Assembly (NCBI GenBank): GCA_933228895.1
Contig: OW121848.1
Span: forward strand, 137,782,615 to 137,846,614
Source of the DNA: Platycnemis pennipes
Lineage: Eukaryota; Arthropoda; Insecta; Odonata; Platycnemididae
Direction of reading: 5' to 3'
DNA length: 64,000 nucleotides
Positions 28,401 to 43,400 of this stretch are shown piece after piece. The position numbers and the translations under genes were made by a program. Numbering within the stretch: the first letter of the stretch is position 1; each line of letters begins with the position of its first letter. The notes beneath the pieces are model-generated. The model did not search any database. It saw only the letters and a program-made list of their open reading frames with translations, and was not told where the DNA came from.

Positions 28401-31400
28401 CCAAAATATGGTAAATAGACAACAAAAAATGACAAACACAACACATGGTCTCATGATTTTAGTATTTATGTGTTTTAATCTTACTATAGTTTATTCAATT
28501 AAAAATAAATAATAGACAATTACATGATGGAACATCCTTGAAAAAGAGAAGCATAATCATCTTCTACATTATTTTACAATGTTCCATGCCCTAGTAACGA
28601 ATATAAGGAGAAAGAGTTAAAAGATTACTAAATTCATCCCTAATTAAGCTCAATCATGATTTCTATGAAAAACTTATTCATTCCATGATGAAGACCACAA
28701 AAACAAAGGAATGTCCAAGCATGCACATCTTGAAAAAGGTATGCAGTAATTAATTCCATATTATTCTTGACAATAGGATGGTTCAAACAATGAATACTAT
28801 GACACTTAAATTTTAATTATTATGAACAGCGACCACACATATGGTACATACATCAGAAGTTAGTGCATTTAGTTTCAAGGAGCAGGGAGAGTTAACATAA
28901 TAATTTGAATTTTTTAAAGAAGAATTTCAAATTCAGATTTTTTAAATTACATAAGCATTCATGCAAACTCATAATATTTTTATTTTGAACTGACACGTGA
29001 GATTTAAAATATGTATACAGTAAAAACTTGGATTATCTGTAGGTGGTCCTAAAATTGAATAGTATAACTGCTTCACATATTACCAAGATGCTGATCTTGG
29101 AAGTGTCTCCAGAGTAACTGACTCAGTGTCAGAGCCTTTGATGTAACTCCAGTTGTGGACAAAAAATTATATGTGGTATTCTTAATAGAGTAGACTTCAA
29201 TAGCAGCTAACTTAAAGCTAAAGGTTTGTAGTACATTATATTGATCACTTTATTACAAGATTTTTAGCATTTATAAAAGAAAATACTTTTATTCCAACTC
29301 AAATACAGCACTCTTTGCTGCTTATGGTGAGGACCTTTTTTTTAATTAAATACATCCTTCACAGCTTTTAATAAATAGGTTGACATTGGCTACCACTTCA
29401 AGTAATGCAAAAACTAGTTCATATTTTGAAGTGAACTAGCAAAGAAAACAGAATACTTAAGAGCACTTACCAGTGAACCTAGGTCCGCAAGTACATACAT
29501 AATTTCCAATGGGGTCTTCTTGGCAGATACCATTATTCAAACAGGGTCTAAAGCCATCTCGTTCACAAGGAGATCCTGTAAGAATTGAGAGGAACAATCA
29601 TTTCAAGATGAAAGGAAAGCATAAAAAAATCATTAAATCATACAGCCCTCTCAAACTTCTCATTATAAGTAACTTAAAGGAATTTGGCTAGAAATTTTTA
29701 AACTATACGTACAAAGTACAAGTTTCATAACTCGCCTGCATAGATGAAGTTCGTGAATTTCACATTCCTGCACATGACTGAACCAATTGCTTACATGACC
29801 ATACAATGAACATTTCAGATTTTCTATATCTTCCTGTTAAATTATGAGTCATTGCATACATTTATTTAAATGCAATTATTTATCACTCAACATAAAGCTA
29901 TTCACAGGTCACAAAGATATACAATAACATATTGCCGGCAGAAAAATGATGCTGGGAATATAAACACCCTCATAAAACACTTCTTTACCCGAAGAAAGCA
30001 ACATGACCATCAAATTGTAGAATCTCTGTAACATGTTTCCTTATGTTACAATTATTTAAATGTAGATTAGTTTAACTGTGCATTTTTATTTACTACACAT
30101 TTAAATTTTAATCTGTTCATTGCATCATTTACAATCTCTCATACGAGAATTAGTTTTCTATTAATGATTACGGCATTAACAGTATCTTGTAAGAAACTTG
30201 GAAAAGAAAGGGTTTTTTACAACATAAGAATAGTAGGTACTGGATAATTAATATTACAATTCCCAATTGCATAAAGATGGTAAAATAGATACATGAAACT
30301 GCATCCTCTCATTTGGATTCAATGAATTATTACTGGAGATGTTACTTTTAATGGAAATACCAAGCTAAAGAAATTGACACTTCATTACAAAAGCATCTCC
30401 AATATTTTCCATCAAAGCAATGGTGCATGTTCATAGCTTTTTCCAGATAATGAAGTTCCCATCTGCAATATACAATTCACTGAGCTGTACTTTCAACTGT
30501 CTTCAGCCATATTTAAATTAATGAGTAGATTATGAAAAATTAGCTGAAACTTAAAACGTGTGATGGATTGTAGATGGAGTAAACGTTTTTCACCATCAAA
30601 ATATTAAAAGAGCTCTTTATTTCATCATCAATCATGATGGAATCCCAAAAGTTAGGCTCAGAACAATCAATCTACCTTAGTTAGCTTGAGGAGTGATTTT
30701 ACCAAATTTATACCCTGAAGATAAGAATCATCTAATATTTATCGACAGACTATGCTGAAATATTCAGAATAGTATTTGAATGAGAACATATTTCATCTAA
30801 AATTTCTTAAAAGAATAATTTCATACACCTCTCTAAGGGCCGTAATGATCTTGAGAGGATATTTATATGCAGTGAAGACATATTTAAAGGTCATTTAACA
30901 CATGCTTAGAGAAGTTAGCAGAATGTCAAACTAAAAAAACGTTAAAGCAACAAATAATGACCATAAAATTCAAGCAAATGAACTCAATACTTTTTCTTCC
31001 ACTACTTCTAGCTTAATTGGTTTATAAATATTCATTTCAGAGGTTTCTAATAGTACATGATATCGAATGCTCACTATCTTTTGCTAATATATTTTTAGAC
31101 AAATAAGTTATAATATTGGAAAATTATCATGTTAACACATACCATTATCCTTCTCACAATTATTTCCTGAATACCTTGCGGCACAGCGACATTCGTAGTG
31201 ATCCGGGCGGGATATGCAGGTTCCATGGCGCATGCAAGGCTCATGATAACAGTAATCAATAACTTCGCCTGCAAAGCATCATTCATGCAGCTATCAGCAA
31301 AAATAAAAAAAACACAAGCAACCCCTTTAATAGGAGTCATGAGCACATCAAAATTTGAAAGCCAGGTACAGCACGAAGACTTCACTAGTGTACGCGCTGC

Positions 31401-34400
31401 ATTTACTGCACTAATGCGTGAGAAGATAACATACAATTACAATAATCCCAGTATCAGGCAGAACTATTACTGCATTCTACATTTTTTTTTGAATTTCATG
31501 GTATGATATATGTCAAAAAAAACGAGTAGTGCAGACCAAACTCTTATCTTCTGGCCCTTGCGTAACAGAGTTCAAGTTTATTGGGCACATATTACTGGAA
31601 CTTTTAAATATGAAAAAATAATAAATTGGAGAGGTTGGCGGGGGCCTCCTGGAGTCCCCCCTGGCACTTAGATCTCTTCAGATCAATGGTACCAACCCAC
31701 ATTTAACCTTCCTGCCATTCGCAGACAGGGGACAAGGGCACCACGGTAGAGGTATGGAGGAGGGTCACCCATCCAACCTTTGTCAGGGCCCAACATTGCT
31801 TAACTTCAGTGATCGCATGGGAACCGGTGAGCGAACATGACTAGGCCCTTGCCCCATTTAAATATACTCTTAACTAAAGTCTGTATCACACAAAGAGAAT
31901 ATATTAACTTCTTTTTAAGATGCTTCAGTGTTTGAGTTCATGTGACGTTGCATTATAAATGAATCAATAACATGATGAAAAATACACATTTTTTGTATAT
32001 TTTTCATCATGGATAATAGGTATTATTTCATTCAATTATTCATACATGATGAAAAATATCACATTTTTCATAATGTATTCAAAAATACATGAATGAAAAA
32101 GGATTTAAATATGAAATTCACTATCTTACTTTCAATTAGTACCACTTTAAACTATCAGATAAAAGGTCTTTCCTGCTAGTGATAGAAGCCTACCACAAAG
32201 ACTTAAGCATTATTTTGTAAAATATTTGGCAAAAATGTCCAGATTAACGAATACTATTTAAATAATCCTCAATAAAAATTAACTACCAAATTTTAGACAA
32301 ACCACCTGAGACATTCATCACATTAAAATATTGTGGAGAAATCATATATAATGAACAAGAGTTTCACCCTATACACCGAAGAAACCTAAGAAAGGTTTAA
32401 AAATCACCCTGATAAGGAAAGATTATTGCGAAAATAGCTGAGATTGCTGTCAAAATATAAATGTCTGAATTTATCCACACTGTAAATATGTGTTTTCATT
32501 TTATGTATCTCATTGTAAAAATATTGCATTTTTTGATGATTTGTCGATTGTTGTACTTGCTGATCGTAAAAAAGATAAAAGTTTGATGGTTCACTATAAA
32601 TTCACCCCAAATTTTTTATTTAAAGTTTGGGGTACACTTTCAAAGCCATTAGTAAATGCCACTACTAACATTGGTAGAACCCCCAAGAGAGAAATATAGA
32701 TTTATAATAAAAAAGTCAAGTAAAAAAAATAAACTGTGAAGAGCTATTACACACTAAATCCCAGAGTTTTAAAACAATAATGGCAGGGCATCTAGAAATG
32801 ATAGTTGTCACTACCTTGATTAGGCAGGAAAGTAGTTACTTGATTATTTTATCTTAACTCATCAAGCACTCTCAATTACTAAGTTCAGAGAGGAGAGAAC
32901 ATAAAAAAAACCTAATATTTGTGGGACATCATAGCGTCAGTTAATAGATGACACAGAATGAGCATATGACAGGGGCACACAGAGTAATAATCTACAATAC
33001 ATGAACAATCAGCTTAAAGTATCTTCAAGTATTAGGGGTGTTCCAATGAAATGGTATGAAATGACACTGTTGGCTTAATTCTGTTGGAATTAAGCCAAGA
33101 CTTATTAGTCTTTATTCATAAGTAATCACCAGAGGTCTGAGCACAACTATCCCGCTGTTTCACGAGCCGAAGGATTCCCAGTGGCTGTGACAGGAGCCAG
33201 TCCTCCACTGTGCCCTTCAGTTTGTCGTCCAAGTTAAAGCACAATTGGATGGAACTAGAGATGGGTAAATTACAGTAATTTTCAATTGAGGTAAATTACC
33301 GTGGTAAATTACGGTAATTTTCGAAAATTACCGTAATTTTCCAGTAATTTTAAGTTTTGAGCTGCAAATCCTTATCAGAGGACTCCAAATGAAATCAAAT
33401 AGCATTGAGATATAAATGCTGACGTTTATATCAAACATATCACGACGTTTATCAATAATAATAACTCATTAAAAAATTAAAACCAAGCAGGCAGCAACAC
33501 GCAATTTGCCTCTCTTTTGTCACACTATGAGAAATTTTCATTCCAAAGACATACCTCAGCGCAATGAGCATTTGTTATTTTACTCTGAATTAATTGGAAT
33601 TAATCATGGACACAATGTAAAAAAATCGTTTTAGATTCTTAATTGATAATATTACCAATTCCAATGGTTTCTTCATGAGGAAGAAATTTTCAGAAAAATA
33701 ACTTTTCTGAAAATTACCATTTATTACGGTAATTTTCAGGGGTGTTGGTAATTTACAAAAAATACCATGGTAATTTACGAAAAATACCGCGGTAATTTAC
33801 CAAGTTGCCCATCTCTAGATGGAACACACAATTGCCTGCTTTTCTCCTGTGTCATGTTTGGGCAACCATGTATGCGCACAACCATGCCGGACACTACATT
33901 TGCGTCCCTAGATGTCTCAATGTCTCACTACGTTATCCCAAAGCAGCATATTCAAATTTCAACCAGTTTGGTTGCTATGACATTTTGTACCTTTTCATTT
34001 GAACACCCCTAATACTTCGAAAAATGATCTGTAATTTTAATTTTCAGCTAGGACAGAAGAGCCAAAAAATGTTCATACAAAAAATAGGCACTTACATGAA
34101 TTAGCATGTAGAGGGCAAGGTCCCCACTGCACATGATGATATTGGACAACACTGGAGTTTAGTACTATTCCAGGTCCTTCCAAGATGCACCCTCTAAACC
34201 CTTGGCCAATCAAAACTGAACCTTGGTCTATGGAGTTAAGAACCAGAAATTCTGGATTTCTACTGGTATTTGCTACCAGTAAAGATTCTTTCCGCCCAGG
34301 ACCACCATTTGGCCCTCCTGAAAAAAAGGACAACATTTTAGAGAGAATTATGAAAATGAGAATCAAATTAAATTAGAGACACTTTTTAAATTAAAGCACC

Positions 34401-37400
34401 AAATTTGGAAAATGTCAACACAGATTTGCCCACAGAAGAACAATATAATATAGTATAATATAGAACAATATATCAGGATTTGTGTTTTCAAATTTACAGT
34501 CAATAGATGACAAAAAAGAGCCGAAAAAATTAAGTACCTAGCTAGATTTCAAAATGCAATCTTCTGCAAAAATATTCACTTTAGATAATTACATTCTTTT
34601 AACAGCATATTCATGCAAAAATTCAAACAATAATGCTGAATATTCTGGATTTGATACAATCTATTCTGAAGATTGACCACCATTACAGATATCTTCTTTT
34701 TTTATCGTGTTTATGAATCCCAAGTTAGATGGGGTCAGCATTTCCTCCCTCACTCCCTTTCCTCCATTATCTCCCTGTATTGGGATTCCTCTCTTCTCCA
34801 ACCCTTACCTCTGATATCCTCAGCCACCCTGTCAACACATCTCTTTCTTGGTCTTCCTCTCCTTCTCTTCCCTACTCCTTCCCACCCTCTTTCCCACATC
34901 CCATCCCATCTCTCCATCTGTCCAAACCACCTCAACCTGTGTTCCTGAATTTTATTTGCTTACTCCGTATATTCTCGTCATATCGCACATCCATTTCAAC
35001 ATTCTCATCTCTGTCACCTCCTATCTTCTTCTCTAGCTATGTCCATAGGTTTTGGCTCCATATCATATTACATGACACGACAGTTCTGTACAATTTCCCC
35101 TTCATTCTACAGCTGAATTTCTTGTCATGCAGCACACCACTTAACTGTCTCCAGTTCACCTAAATACATTGGACTCTATGCTGCATCTCTATATGTTGTA
35201 TGTGGCTAGTCCCCCATCTGTCTCAATATTTGATCCTAATTAATTAAACTTGTTAACTGCAGGCAACAAACATCTCATGAAGTCCCATGAAACTATCGTC
35301 ACCATATACAACCACATATCCTAGCCTTTCTCTGCTTATTCCCATACTTTGCTGTTCCTTTGCCAGCCACCAATACTCCAATTTATTCTCAATCTCCTCT
35401 TTGGATATTTAACAGAGTGCAATGTGATCTGTCAACAGCAGGCTGAATGATGCCTCACTCTTCACCTCCTTCACCAACACATCCATTACCAACTCAAATA
35501 TATATGGGCTCAAAGGAACTCCATCCTTAAATCATCCAATAGGAGGTTTTAAATTTCATCATAAATGATCAAAAAATATGCTAAACAGCCCAAATACTTA
35601 AGTAGACATTAGTGAAGCAACAAAAATTGATTTAATTAACAAAAATGACATGAGTGAAGCTCTCCAGTTGTTCCACTAGATAAGTCCACTTTTTAATGGA
35701 TAAACAGTAGACAATCTTCCATTACGAATTAAAAAACGCACTTACCTTGTGGAACACCTGAGAAAACTTCACTCATATTATACACCAGGAAAACAACAAA
35801 TCCTTCCAGAATGAAGTGGAATTACAGCCACATATTCAAAAATAAATTCTGCCAATGTTATTAGAGGAGGGGAGGAGGGAGGGAGCTGAGATATTTCAAG
35901 GCATTGAGTAAAGGTGGGTTTAGAAGAGAGGGTAGATTTTCACAGCAGAGGAACAGTAGAGAGAAACAAAGCATCATTTGCCTACTCTAACTAAAATTAA
36001 AAATCACATCTCACAAATGGAGTGTTGCACTTGAGTGCTCTCTTTAAAGGATTTAAGTAGGGGCCAGAATCCCTTTGCAACTTATCTGACCCCTAAGGCA
36101 TGGTTATTCCACAAGGGTCAGTTCTTGAGCCACCACACCAACCCAATCTCCCAGAGAGAGGGAGAGAACATTCCAAACATCACATGATGTTTTTGAAACA
36201 ATGGTCTACAAATCGAACGTAAATTGTTGATTCCACCTTACCTCCACCAACTCCTGTGACAGATAAGACAAGCTCCCCCAGCCGCTGCACCAACTCAACT
36301 GTGTGCCACGCATTATCCAGCAGGTGAGCAGATATCATCACCTCTTGCCTCCGAAGACCACCACCGGCTGGATTACTGGATGGGAGCGATCGGGTGAGGG
36401 AGATCACTAGCGCCAAGCTTTCAGGCCCCACAGAGAGGGTCAGCATAATACCATTTGTTGACCGCATTGAGAACAGTTCACCTGATAAAGAGGCAAAAAG
36501 ATAGTGACCACTTGAAATTTAAACATGTTCATAAAACCACAAGCTCACCAGATATTCTTCAGCTAAGATATACTCAAGCTTGCGCCAAGTTTAGATATAC
36601 ATGACACAAGCTTCAGATACAACACAAGACAAAGAAAGAGAAAAGTGAAAGGAAAAAAGTTTCTTTTCCTGGCAGAACATGAAAGTTGCAAACCAGTTTT
36701 AATTCAGAGTTATTTTTAAGGCAATCTCCCAAATTCTTGTGTACTGAAAATTATGTCTAAACGCTCAAGTGCATGATAAAAGGAAAATATTATAATTATC
36801 TTACCAAGACAACCAAAGTTTTGATAAATTTGATTCTAAAGAACAAATGGGAGGACAAAGGCTAAATTGAGGGTAAAAGGCACATATCTCATTGGACTGA
36901 TGGAGTAGTAACCAGAAGTGTGTTTATGGGATCTTAGACAAAAAAATACTAACATTAATAACCTTGGAACCCGATTACGTATTCCTGACTATCAACATGT
37001 CACATCACCGAGGTCCCGCTATTTAAAAAGGTCACAGTTACTAATTTCTTTCACAAAACATACAAAAATCTTCGTCATTGAGAGAATATTTAAATTTTTA
37101 GATCTCGCACCACATTACTAACAGTAAATAAATCCAAAAACTGAGAATACAGAAAATAACATAAGCTTCACATTCAACGATTTATCACGTAGGTTTAGAT
37201 TTATTATGAAATAAAGTTTATATTGCACATTGTATACGATGGTCTAATCACAAGTGCAAGAACAAGTACATCGATGTATTGCACATCCCTGAACTGCTTG
37301 CATATTTCGAAAGACAGTATTTCCATTTTTATAGTAGATTGCTACTGAGTAGATAGTACTAGATAGCACTATAGTAGATTGCATGGCGATTGATTGGAGC

Positions 37401-40400
37401 TTTACTACTGCCTCATCAATGCTCGATTTTTACATTTCAAAAGTGGGATTTCTCGAGGCTTTCACGTCACAATCTAGACATTTCTGAGGCTCAACAATGT
37501 CTAGTCCTCTCTGAATACGACCCTAGTCGTCCCGCGTGTCCCGTTGCGAAATGTTTCTGCTCAATCCAGTCATAATAAAATTATTCAGTAATTTTCTTAT
37601 TCGTGGAATCGTTAAAAGTTATTTTGGTTCGCCGGTAACTCACCTCCACCGCCGGTCCCTCCTCCGGCCCGGCATGCCCGGAAGCTGAGACCCACTTGGC
37701 TCCAGGGGGAGCGGTAGGTGGTGATCCGGGCCCACGCCGACCCATTGAAGTAGGCCTCCCGGTAGAAGTGGTTCTGGGTCCCGAGGAACGCCGGCCTCAG
37801 GGGAAGCGGGAGTGGAGGCGACGTCAACTGGAGGGAGGGTGACGTCTGCGACACCACGACCCCAGGCGTCGGGGCCGCCGAGTGCTGCTGGCCTCCACAA
37901 GGCGCCGTCCGCAGCAACAGGCAGACGACGGCCGTCAGGGGCACCGCTGCAAAGGGAGAGGATGCTCATGACTTGCTCTCATTACTGCCTCATTACCTCG
38001 CCAATCCATATCAAGGTTAAAACGGGTTATACAATGAAATAAATGGCCTACTACCTTCGTATCCATTAAGTAGTGCGGTTTTACGATGGATCTACTGCGA
38101 TGTCCACGTGATATCACTCCGGGGTGCCGAGAAAATTAAGGCGAATACTGCGATGAAATGCATTTAATTGCAAAGTTTGACAATAATGTTAACACTTCAA
38201 TCATTAGTAATGGGCATATCGAACAATAATATCATTATCATAAATGACCCGGCTCATAACAAAACCCCAAAAAACATTTGCACCTTTGCATATTCCTACT
38301 TTAAAGCGCAAGCATTTCAGCAATATTTAACTGGAAATTCAAGTCAACTGAAACATATGCGAATCTCTTTTATAGCGGACTTAAAATATAAGGTGCTTAG
38401 TCAGCAGACATAGGATGAACATAATGTTGTACAAAAGGATGATCTGGTCGTCACCAACTCAAAGAATAACTGAAAACCATCACGAGAACGAAAACCACTG
38501 ACTGGTTAGGAGTTGCTGTCTCTCTAAAAAATGTCAAAATACCAGAGGCCGGAAACATTCATGTATCAACTCAATGGCGTGTTCGAGCCAATGCTGTATG
38601 AGTTATGGTTTTCACACACAGCGTCAGCTGCATTTTTACTCAGCTGATATAACATTTTCAATACGTCGACGTCACATTTTTCATTTGACTGGAACAACCT
38701 AACGCTAACATTAATAGGCGGGGTAATGACGATGATAGACGAAGAAGGCGAAAGTCTTTACTGTCTGACCCACCAATATAGTGAAATAACATTTGATGCA
38801 AGGAAAGGTGGAAGAAAAAACAAGACAACCAGTCGAGGGAACCGCTCACAAGCTAGTGATCCAGAGAACAATGCTCAAGTATGTGGGGGGAAAAGTTCAG
38901 AACAACTGCGTGGAAAATGACAACAACAGAAAAGGCCGGAAGCAATGGAAGTGCGTTGTCACAGAACAATGGTGAATGCATGGACGATGCGAATGACAAA
39001 TGATAGGATGTCCTATTAAGAGTTGGGGATGACATTTTTACTATCGTATTATTGGGGCGGCTGTTGTAGCGGCTGCCCTCTATGCGGGACCGGATTCGAA
39101 ATGAAGATTTTTTCTTGGGAATCCAAAACCCTTCTTTGGTGCCGAGCTATGGGAACCAATTGAAGTAATTAGAAAACGCAGTTAAGCGTATTAGACAACC
39201 TGGACAACCTTGTAGGGCACAATCCACATGTACTACATGGAGCATTGAAAGGAAGATTTGATGGGAAGAAGCATGGAGAAACACCACAAATAGAAACCTC
39301 CAGCAGGTATAAGAAATGAACAAGGTATAAGAAGTTGCAGTGGTAGCAAGGACAATGGCCGAGAGGAGGACAGAGTGAAGATTAGTAGCGGAAATATTTT
39401 TGGATTTATGTCTTAAAGAGGGCAAGGAGCACTTTCACTGATAACTAGATAGAAAATTCGAGAGAAAAAACGCGTCATCAAACGCGGCATAAATATACAA
39501 TATTTGAACGAAAATGGTAGGGCTTGATTAGGAGGGCGGAGATTTTAGATTTAGATTCTTTAGTATCTCCTGGCTCCCATCTCGTTTTTTATTCTTATTT
39601 TTTTGAGGATAAAATGAAGTTGAAATTCGAAACATCAGCAATTAAGGGCGTCGAAAAAATATATGCTAGCCTTACTTGATGAATAAAGAGAATTTTCAAT
39701 AATGGCATAATTTCAACAGTCACAGTACAAATTTATGCTGATGAAATTTCGCACTCATTGTGGCGGGTGGTAAGCTAAGGGAGGAAACCTTCAATCTTAC
39801 ATGGTATCCCGAAGTGATGGAGAAGAAATTCAAGCATTCATACTGGCTAAGTCTTACACAACGGTGGATGAAAGGGAAATAAACTTTATGACTTACCCTT
39901 TCCCTTGAGAAAAGCTGGTGAACCTATTAAGGCAAACAAGATGTAGGGCATACGTTTATGACTCCATTACATCGACAACCAAGGATGGATTCCACGAGGT
40001 AATTCCTTTATTGCATTCGTTTTAAACCTCCCGAGTGGCAAAAACTAAGGCACCGGCCTCAATCAGCGACTCAATCTCCATAAGTAGTCAACTTTTACAA
40101 GCCAGCTGCGAACAGAATTCACCTTCAAACTTGAACACGGTAAGTGACCGACCTTGTTCAGTGTCCTAAAACGATTCTTGAAAGTAACTGCATTAAGACC
40201 TATGACATACGCTTCGAAATTGCATAACAAGGGTGAAGAGTTGTCAATGAAGGCGTAGAAACACATCTAAGTTGAAAACGTTTGCTTTGAAGGAGTACTG
40301 CCAAATGTAACATGTAAAACTATAGTAGATTAAAAAACCTTATAAAGGGAGTTCAGCGAGAAAATTCTTATCGAGTTTAAAATTAGAAACAGACTCATCA

Positions 40401-43400
40401 TTAAGGTTACATATGCTATGAACTAGACCTTGAGACTTCACCTAGTGACCTTAGGAGTTCATGGACTCGTATTATTACAATGTATTTTCGCCTCAACATA
40501 CGGCTAAGAAAGACGAAAAATGAGAAAATCATAAAATGGGAAATGGATAACGGCCGACGAATTTCTCTGAAACGAAGAAAGTATGGTAGTCCTAGAGAAC
40601 AAGAAAACTTCGTATCAGATGGTAAAGCTTTCATCAGAATTTAAAATCCATTTGAGTTCCATCTGCAAAGTAGTAGAGAAAATGCTGGTAACACTTTAGT
40701 CGTTATCAGTTATATAACTACTTCCCAATAAGCATAACGTAAAGGCTATTGCGGCAAATCTTATTCGAAAGTTGAGGCTGGCTTTAAAATATTACCATTT
40801 CAAGGCTGCGTCCAGTTGGGAACGTAATTTATTCGATCGCATTGAATATAGTTAATAGCAATGCAAAAAATCACAAGACTCGCGCTTAGCGCCAGCAATA
40901 AAAATATCTGATTATATTTCATTTACAGGAAGCAGCATTATATGGACGGCAATTCAATCATCAGTTGAATGAATACGAACATGCGAGATTCATATTAATA
41001 TCTAGGTACCGTGCGAATTAATCTCTGCCACCTGATTAAATTTACTTTTTGGCCAACTGTTGAGTTCAGGACTACATAAAGCGAAAATGAGAGAATTCTT
41101 GAGAGCTCGGACAAGCAAGCCAATGTGATGATGCAGCGTCCTTCTGCTTGTGTGTTCGCTTTCACCAAATACAAATCTCGAGTTTTTTTTGGTATATTCT
41201 ACTATATAACAGGATCTGGATATCACAATTAAAAATATATCCTTATTACATTTAGCGATCAGAATGATGCAAAATTTTCAACATCTCTCGAGCTCTCGCC
41301 AACAAAGTAGCTTCAGGATTCATGCCTGACTTCCCATCCTCCGGGTCGTTGTTCGTATCCCGACAGTGACATTGATATTTTTAGATGCTTAAGGCTGGGA
41401 CACAATCGACGTGCACGTGAAACACAGCAAAGATAATAACGCGTCAAGTATAGGCAAAAGACACAACCACCGTGTACGTAGGTGAGGTGCGGGGAGCGCC
41501 TCAAGTTCTGTACTCAGTCCGTTGGATGGGACGTTAAACCGTGATCCCCTTGGCGCCTTTCGTCCAGAGCATGCTAAAGCCGACGCCGAGTTTCTCTCCA
41601 CCCTTTCTCCACTCCCTAAATCCCTACCTCCTTCCAATACCTACCAATCCCAAATGGCGCAATCGACCCTCGTAGACGGTCGCCTCCGCTTATAGCAACA
41701 ACAGCAACCAAATTCCTGAACCTTACAAGAACGAGCACACCGCCATGACTTGGGCAGATGAATAAGAAACCTGACATTCCATTCATTGGTGATGGAGGGG
41801 GTCGGTGAATGCGAGGGACGATTGTTCACAGAAGAGGGCAAACGTGAAATCGAGTGTCGAGGCACTCCCGAGGTCGGCGAGGCGAGCACTAGAGGCGGTC
41901 ATTCACAATGGACTGGCGAGAGCATCGGACCACAAGCGGCGGCGCGGTGCCTCATTCGGCTCGCAAACAAGGCAGGGGTGCCACTGAAGAAGGATCCTTG
42001 CCTCATGCTTGCCGCGGAGATCACGTCCGTCACCTCGCCAAGAACTGAATCGTATCTCCCACGAGTGTAGGTCACCTTAGAGGTCGCAACCATTCATAGT
42101 CATGGACAGAATTTTTGGGCGCTACAACGAAAAGGTCTACATCGCAATGAAAATTACAAGAGGAAAAAGGTCCAGGAGACATTATTTATCCGGCGTTTTT
42201 CAGAGGAATATAGCCCCTTCGTCATTCGAGTTCACTGCGATCTACTTGACCTTTTCCCTCTTCCAGCCAGGGACTGTGGACTATATTCAGAATCTCAACT
42301 ACAGCCTAGCTTTTACTGCTTACGTCCTAAAATCCCTGCAACGAGTCCAATTGGTGCATAGATTCTACCTCCGAAGGTGGTATTACTTCTCAGTGTGATA
42401 CAAGAGTGAATTGAGTTGATATTTTGAATATGGCCTAGGACATATCAGAATCTCAACTACAGTCTCACTTCCACTGCTTACGTTATAAAATCTCTATTGC
42501 GAGTTCAAAAGGGTATACAGATTCTCCTTAATATGGTCCGAAGCTGTATAAAGCGTGGTAATATCAACTTCGCAGGGTGAATGAGTACACCGATTAGACT
42601 GGAAGCAGAGATTTTACGACATAAGCAGTAGAAGCGAGAATGTAGCTGAGATACTGAATATGACCCTGAATCCAACTACGGACTTTAGGCCCGCAGGGTC
42701 ACATCGTGGAACCATAAGCTACCGGGATTCTTGGAATATATATGAAGAATTAATTGGATATAAGGAATTACTGTTTCGAAACGACTTCACTAAAAGTATG
42801 ATTCCAATGCTATTAAGGTTATTTTGCGGGAATTAATTCAACTGAAACCGAATCATATTTATCAGCGGTTGTATTTGGCCACAATGGGGACACACGTGGT
42901 AACAGTTGCGCCCGGAATGAACGTGTAATTTACTGATTGAATAGTTGCAAATTCTTTTATTTGAAAGAACAGAGCCATCTCGTTTTTTGGTGGTAGGTAA
43001 CATTTTTTATAATAAGGACGACAAATTAGTCACTTCAGGGCGTTAATTTAGTCCTGATGGGAAAGCAAGTGGAAAGGAAACTTAAAAAAACGCAAAAAAT
43101 TGAATCTAAGTAGCATATGTCAAAGCGTGATGAATATTTTTATAGTAGGCCTATGAAAACTGGTGAGATTGATCAATGTCACTGTTACAAAGTTTTAAGA
43201 ACTTTGAAATACCTCTGAGATGCTTACATTTTCTCTCACCTTTTTTACGTAAATGAAATATTTACAATCTAAATCACCTTCATTTTGTTTACCAAAAACT
43301 ATCTTTCACCTTCAGGACACCGACCCTCTACGAGAACCATTTGCATACCACTAACTCTCATCACCCGCTCCATTTCCGCCTGTTTCGATTCACCCTTACC

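Noticed and set aside
31740..31854. Functional 5S rRNA gene on the minus strand
   Set aside because: Only part of the 5S sequence is conserved, it is fused to a non-5S tail shared with a second copy, and neither the 5S 3' end nor a T-run terminator is present.
34729..35163. 144-codon plus-strand open frame as a gene
   Set aside because: It is the antisense of LINE reverse-transcriptase sequence; composition is Pro/Ser/Leu only because the sense strand is purine-rich.
37640..37969. Alternative frame of crumbs exon 2 with its own ATG
   Set aside because: Its product has no LamG strands and does not join exon 3 in phase; the LamG-encoding frame does.
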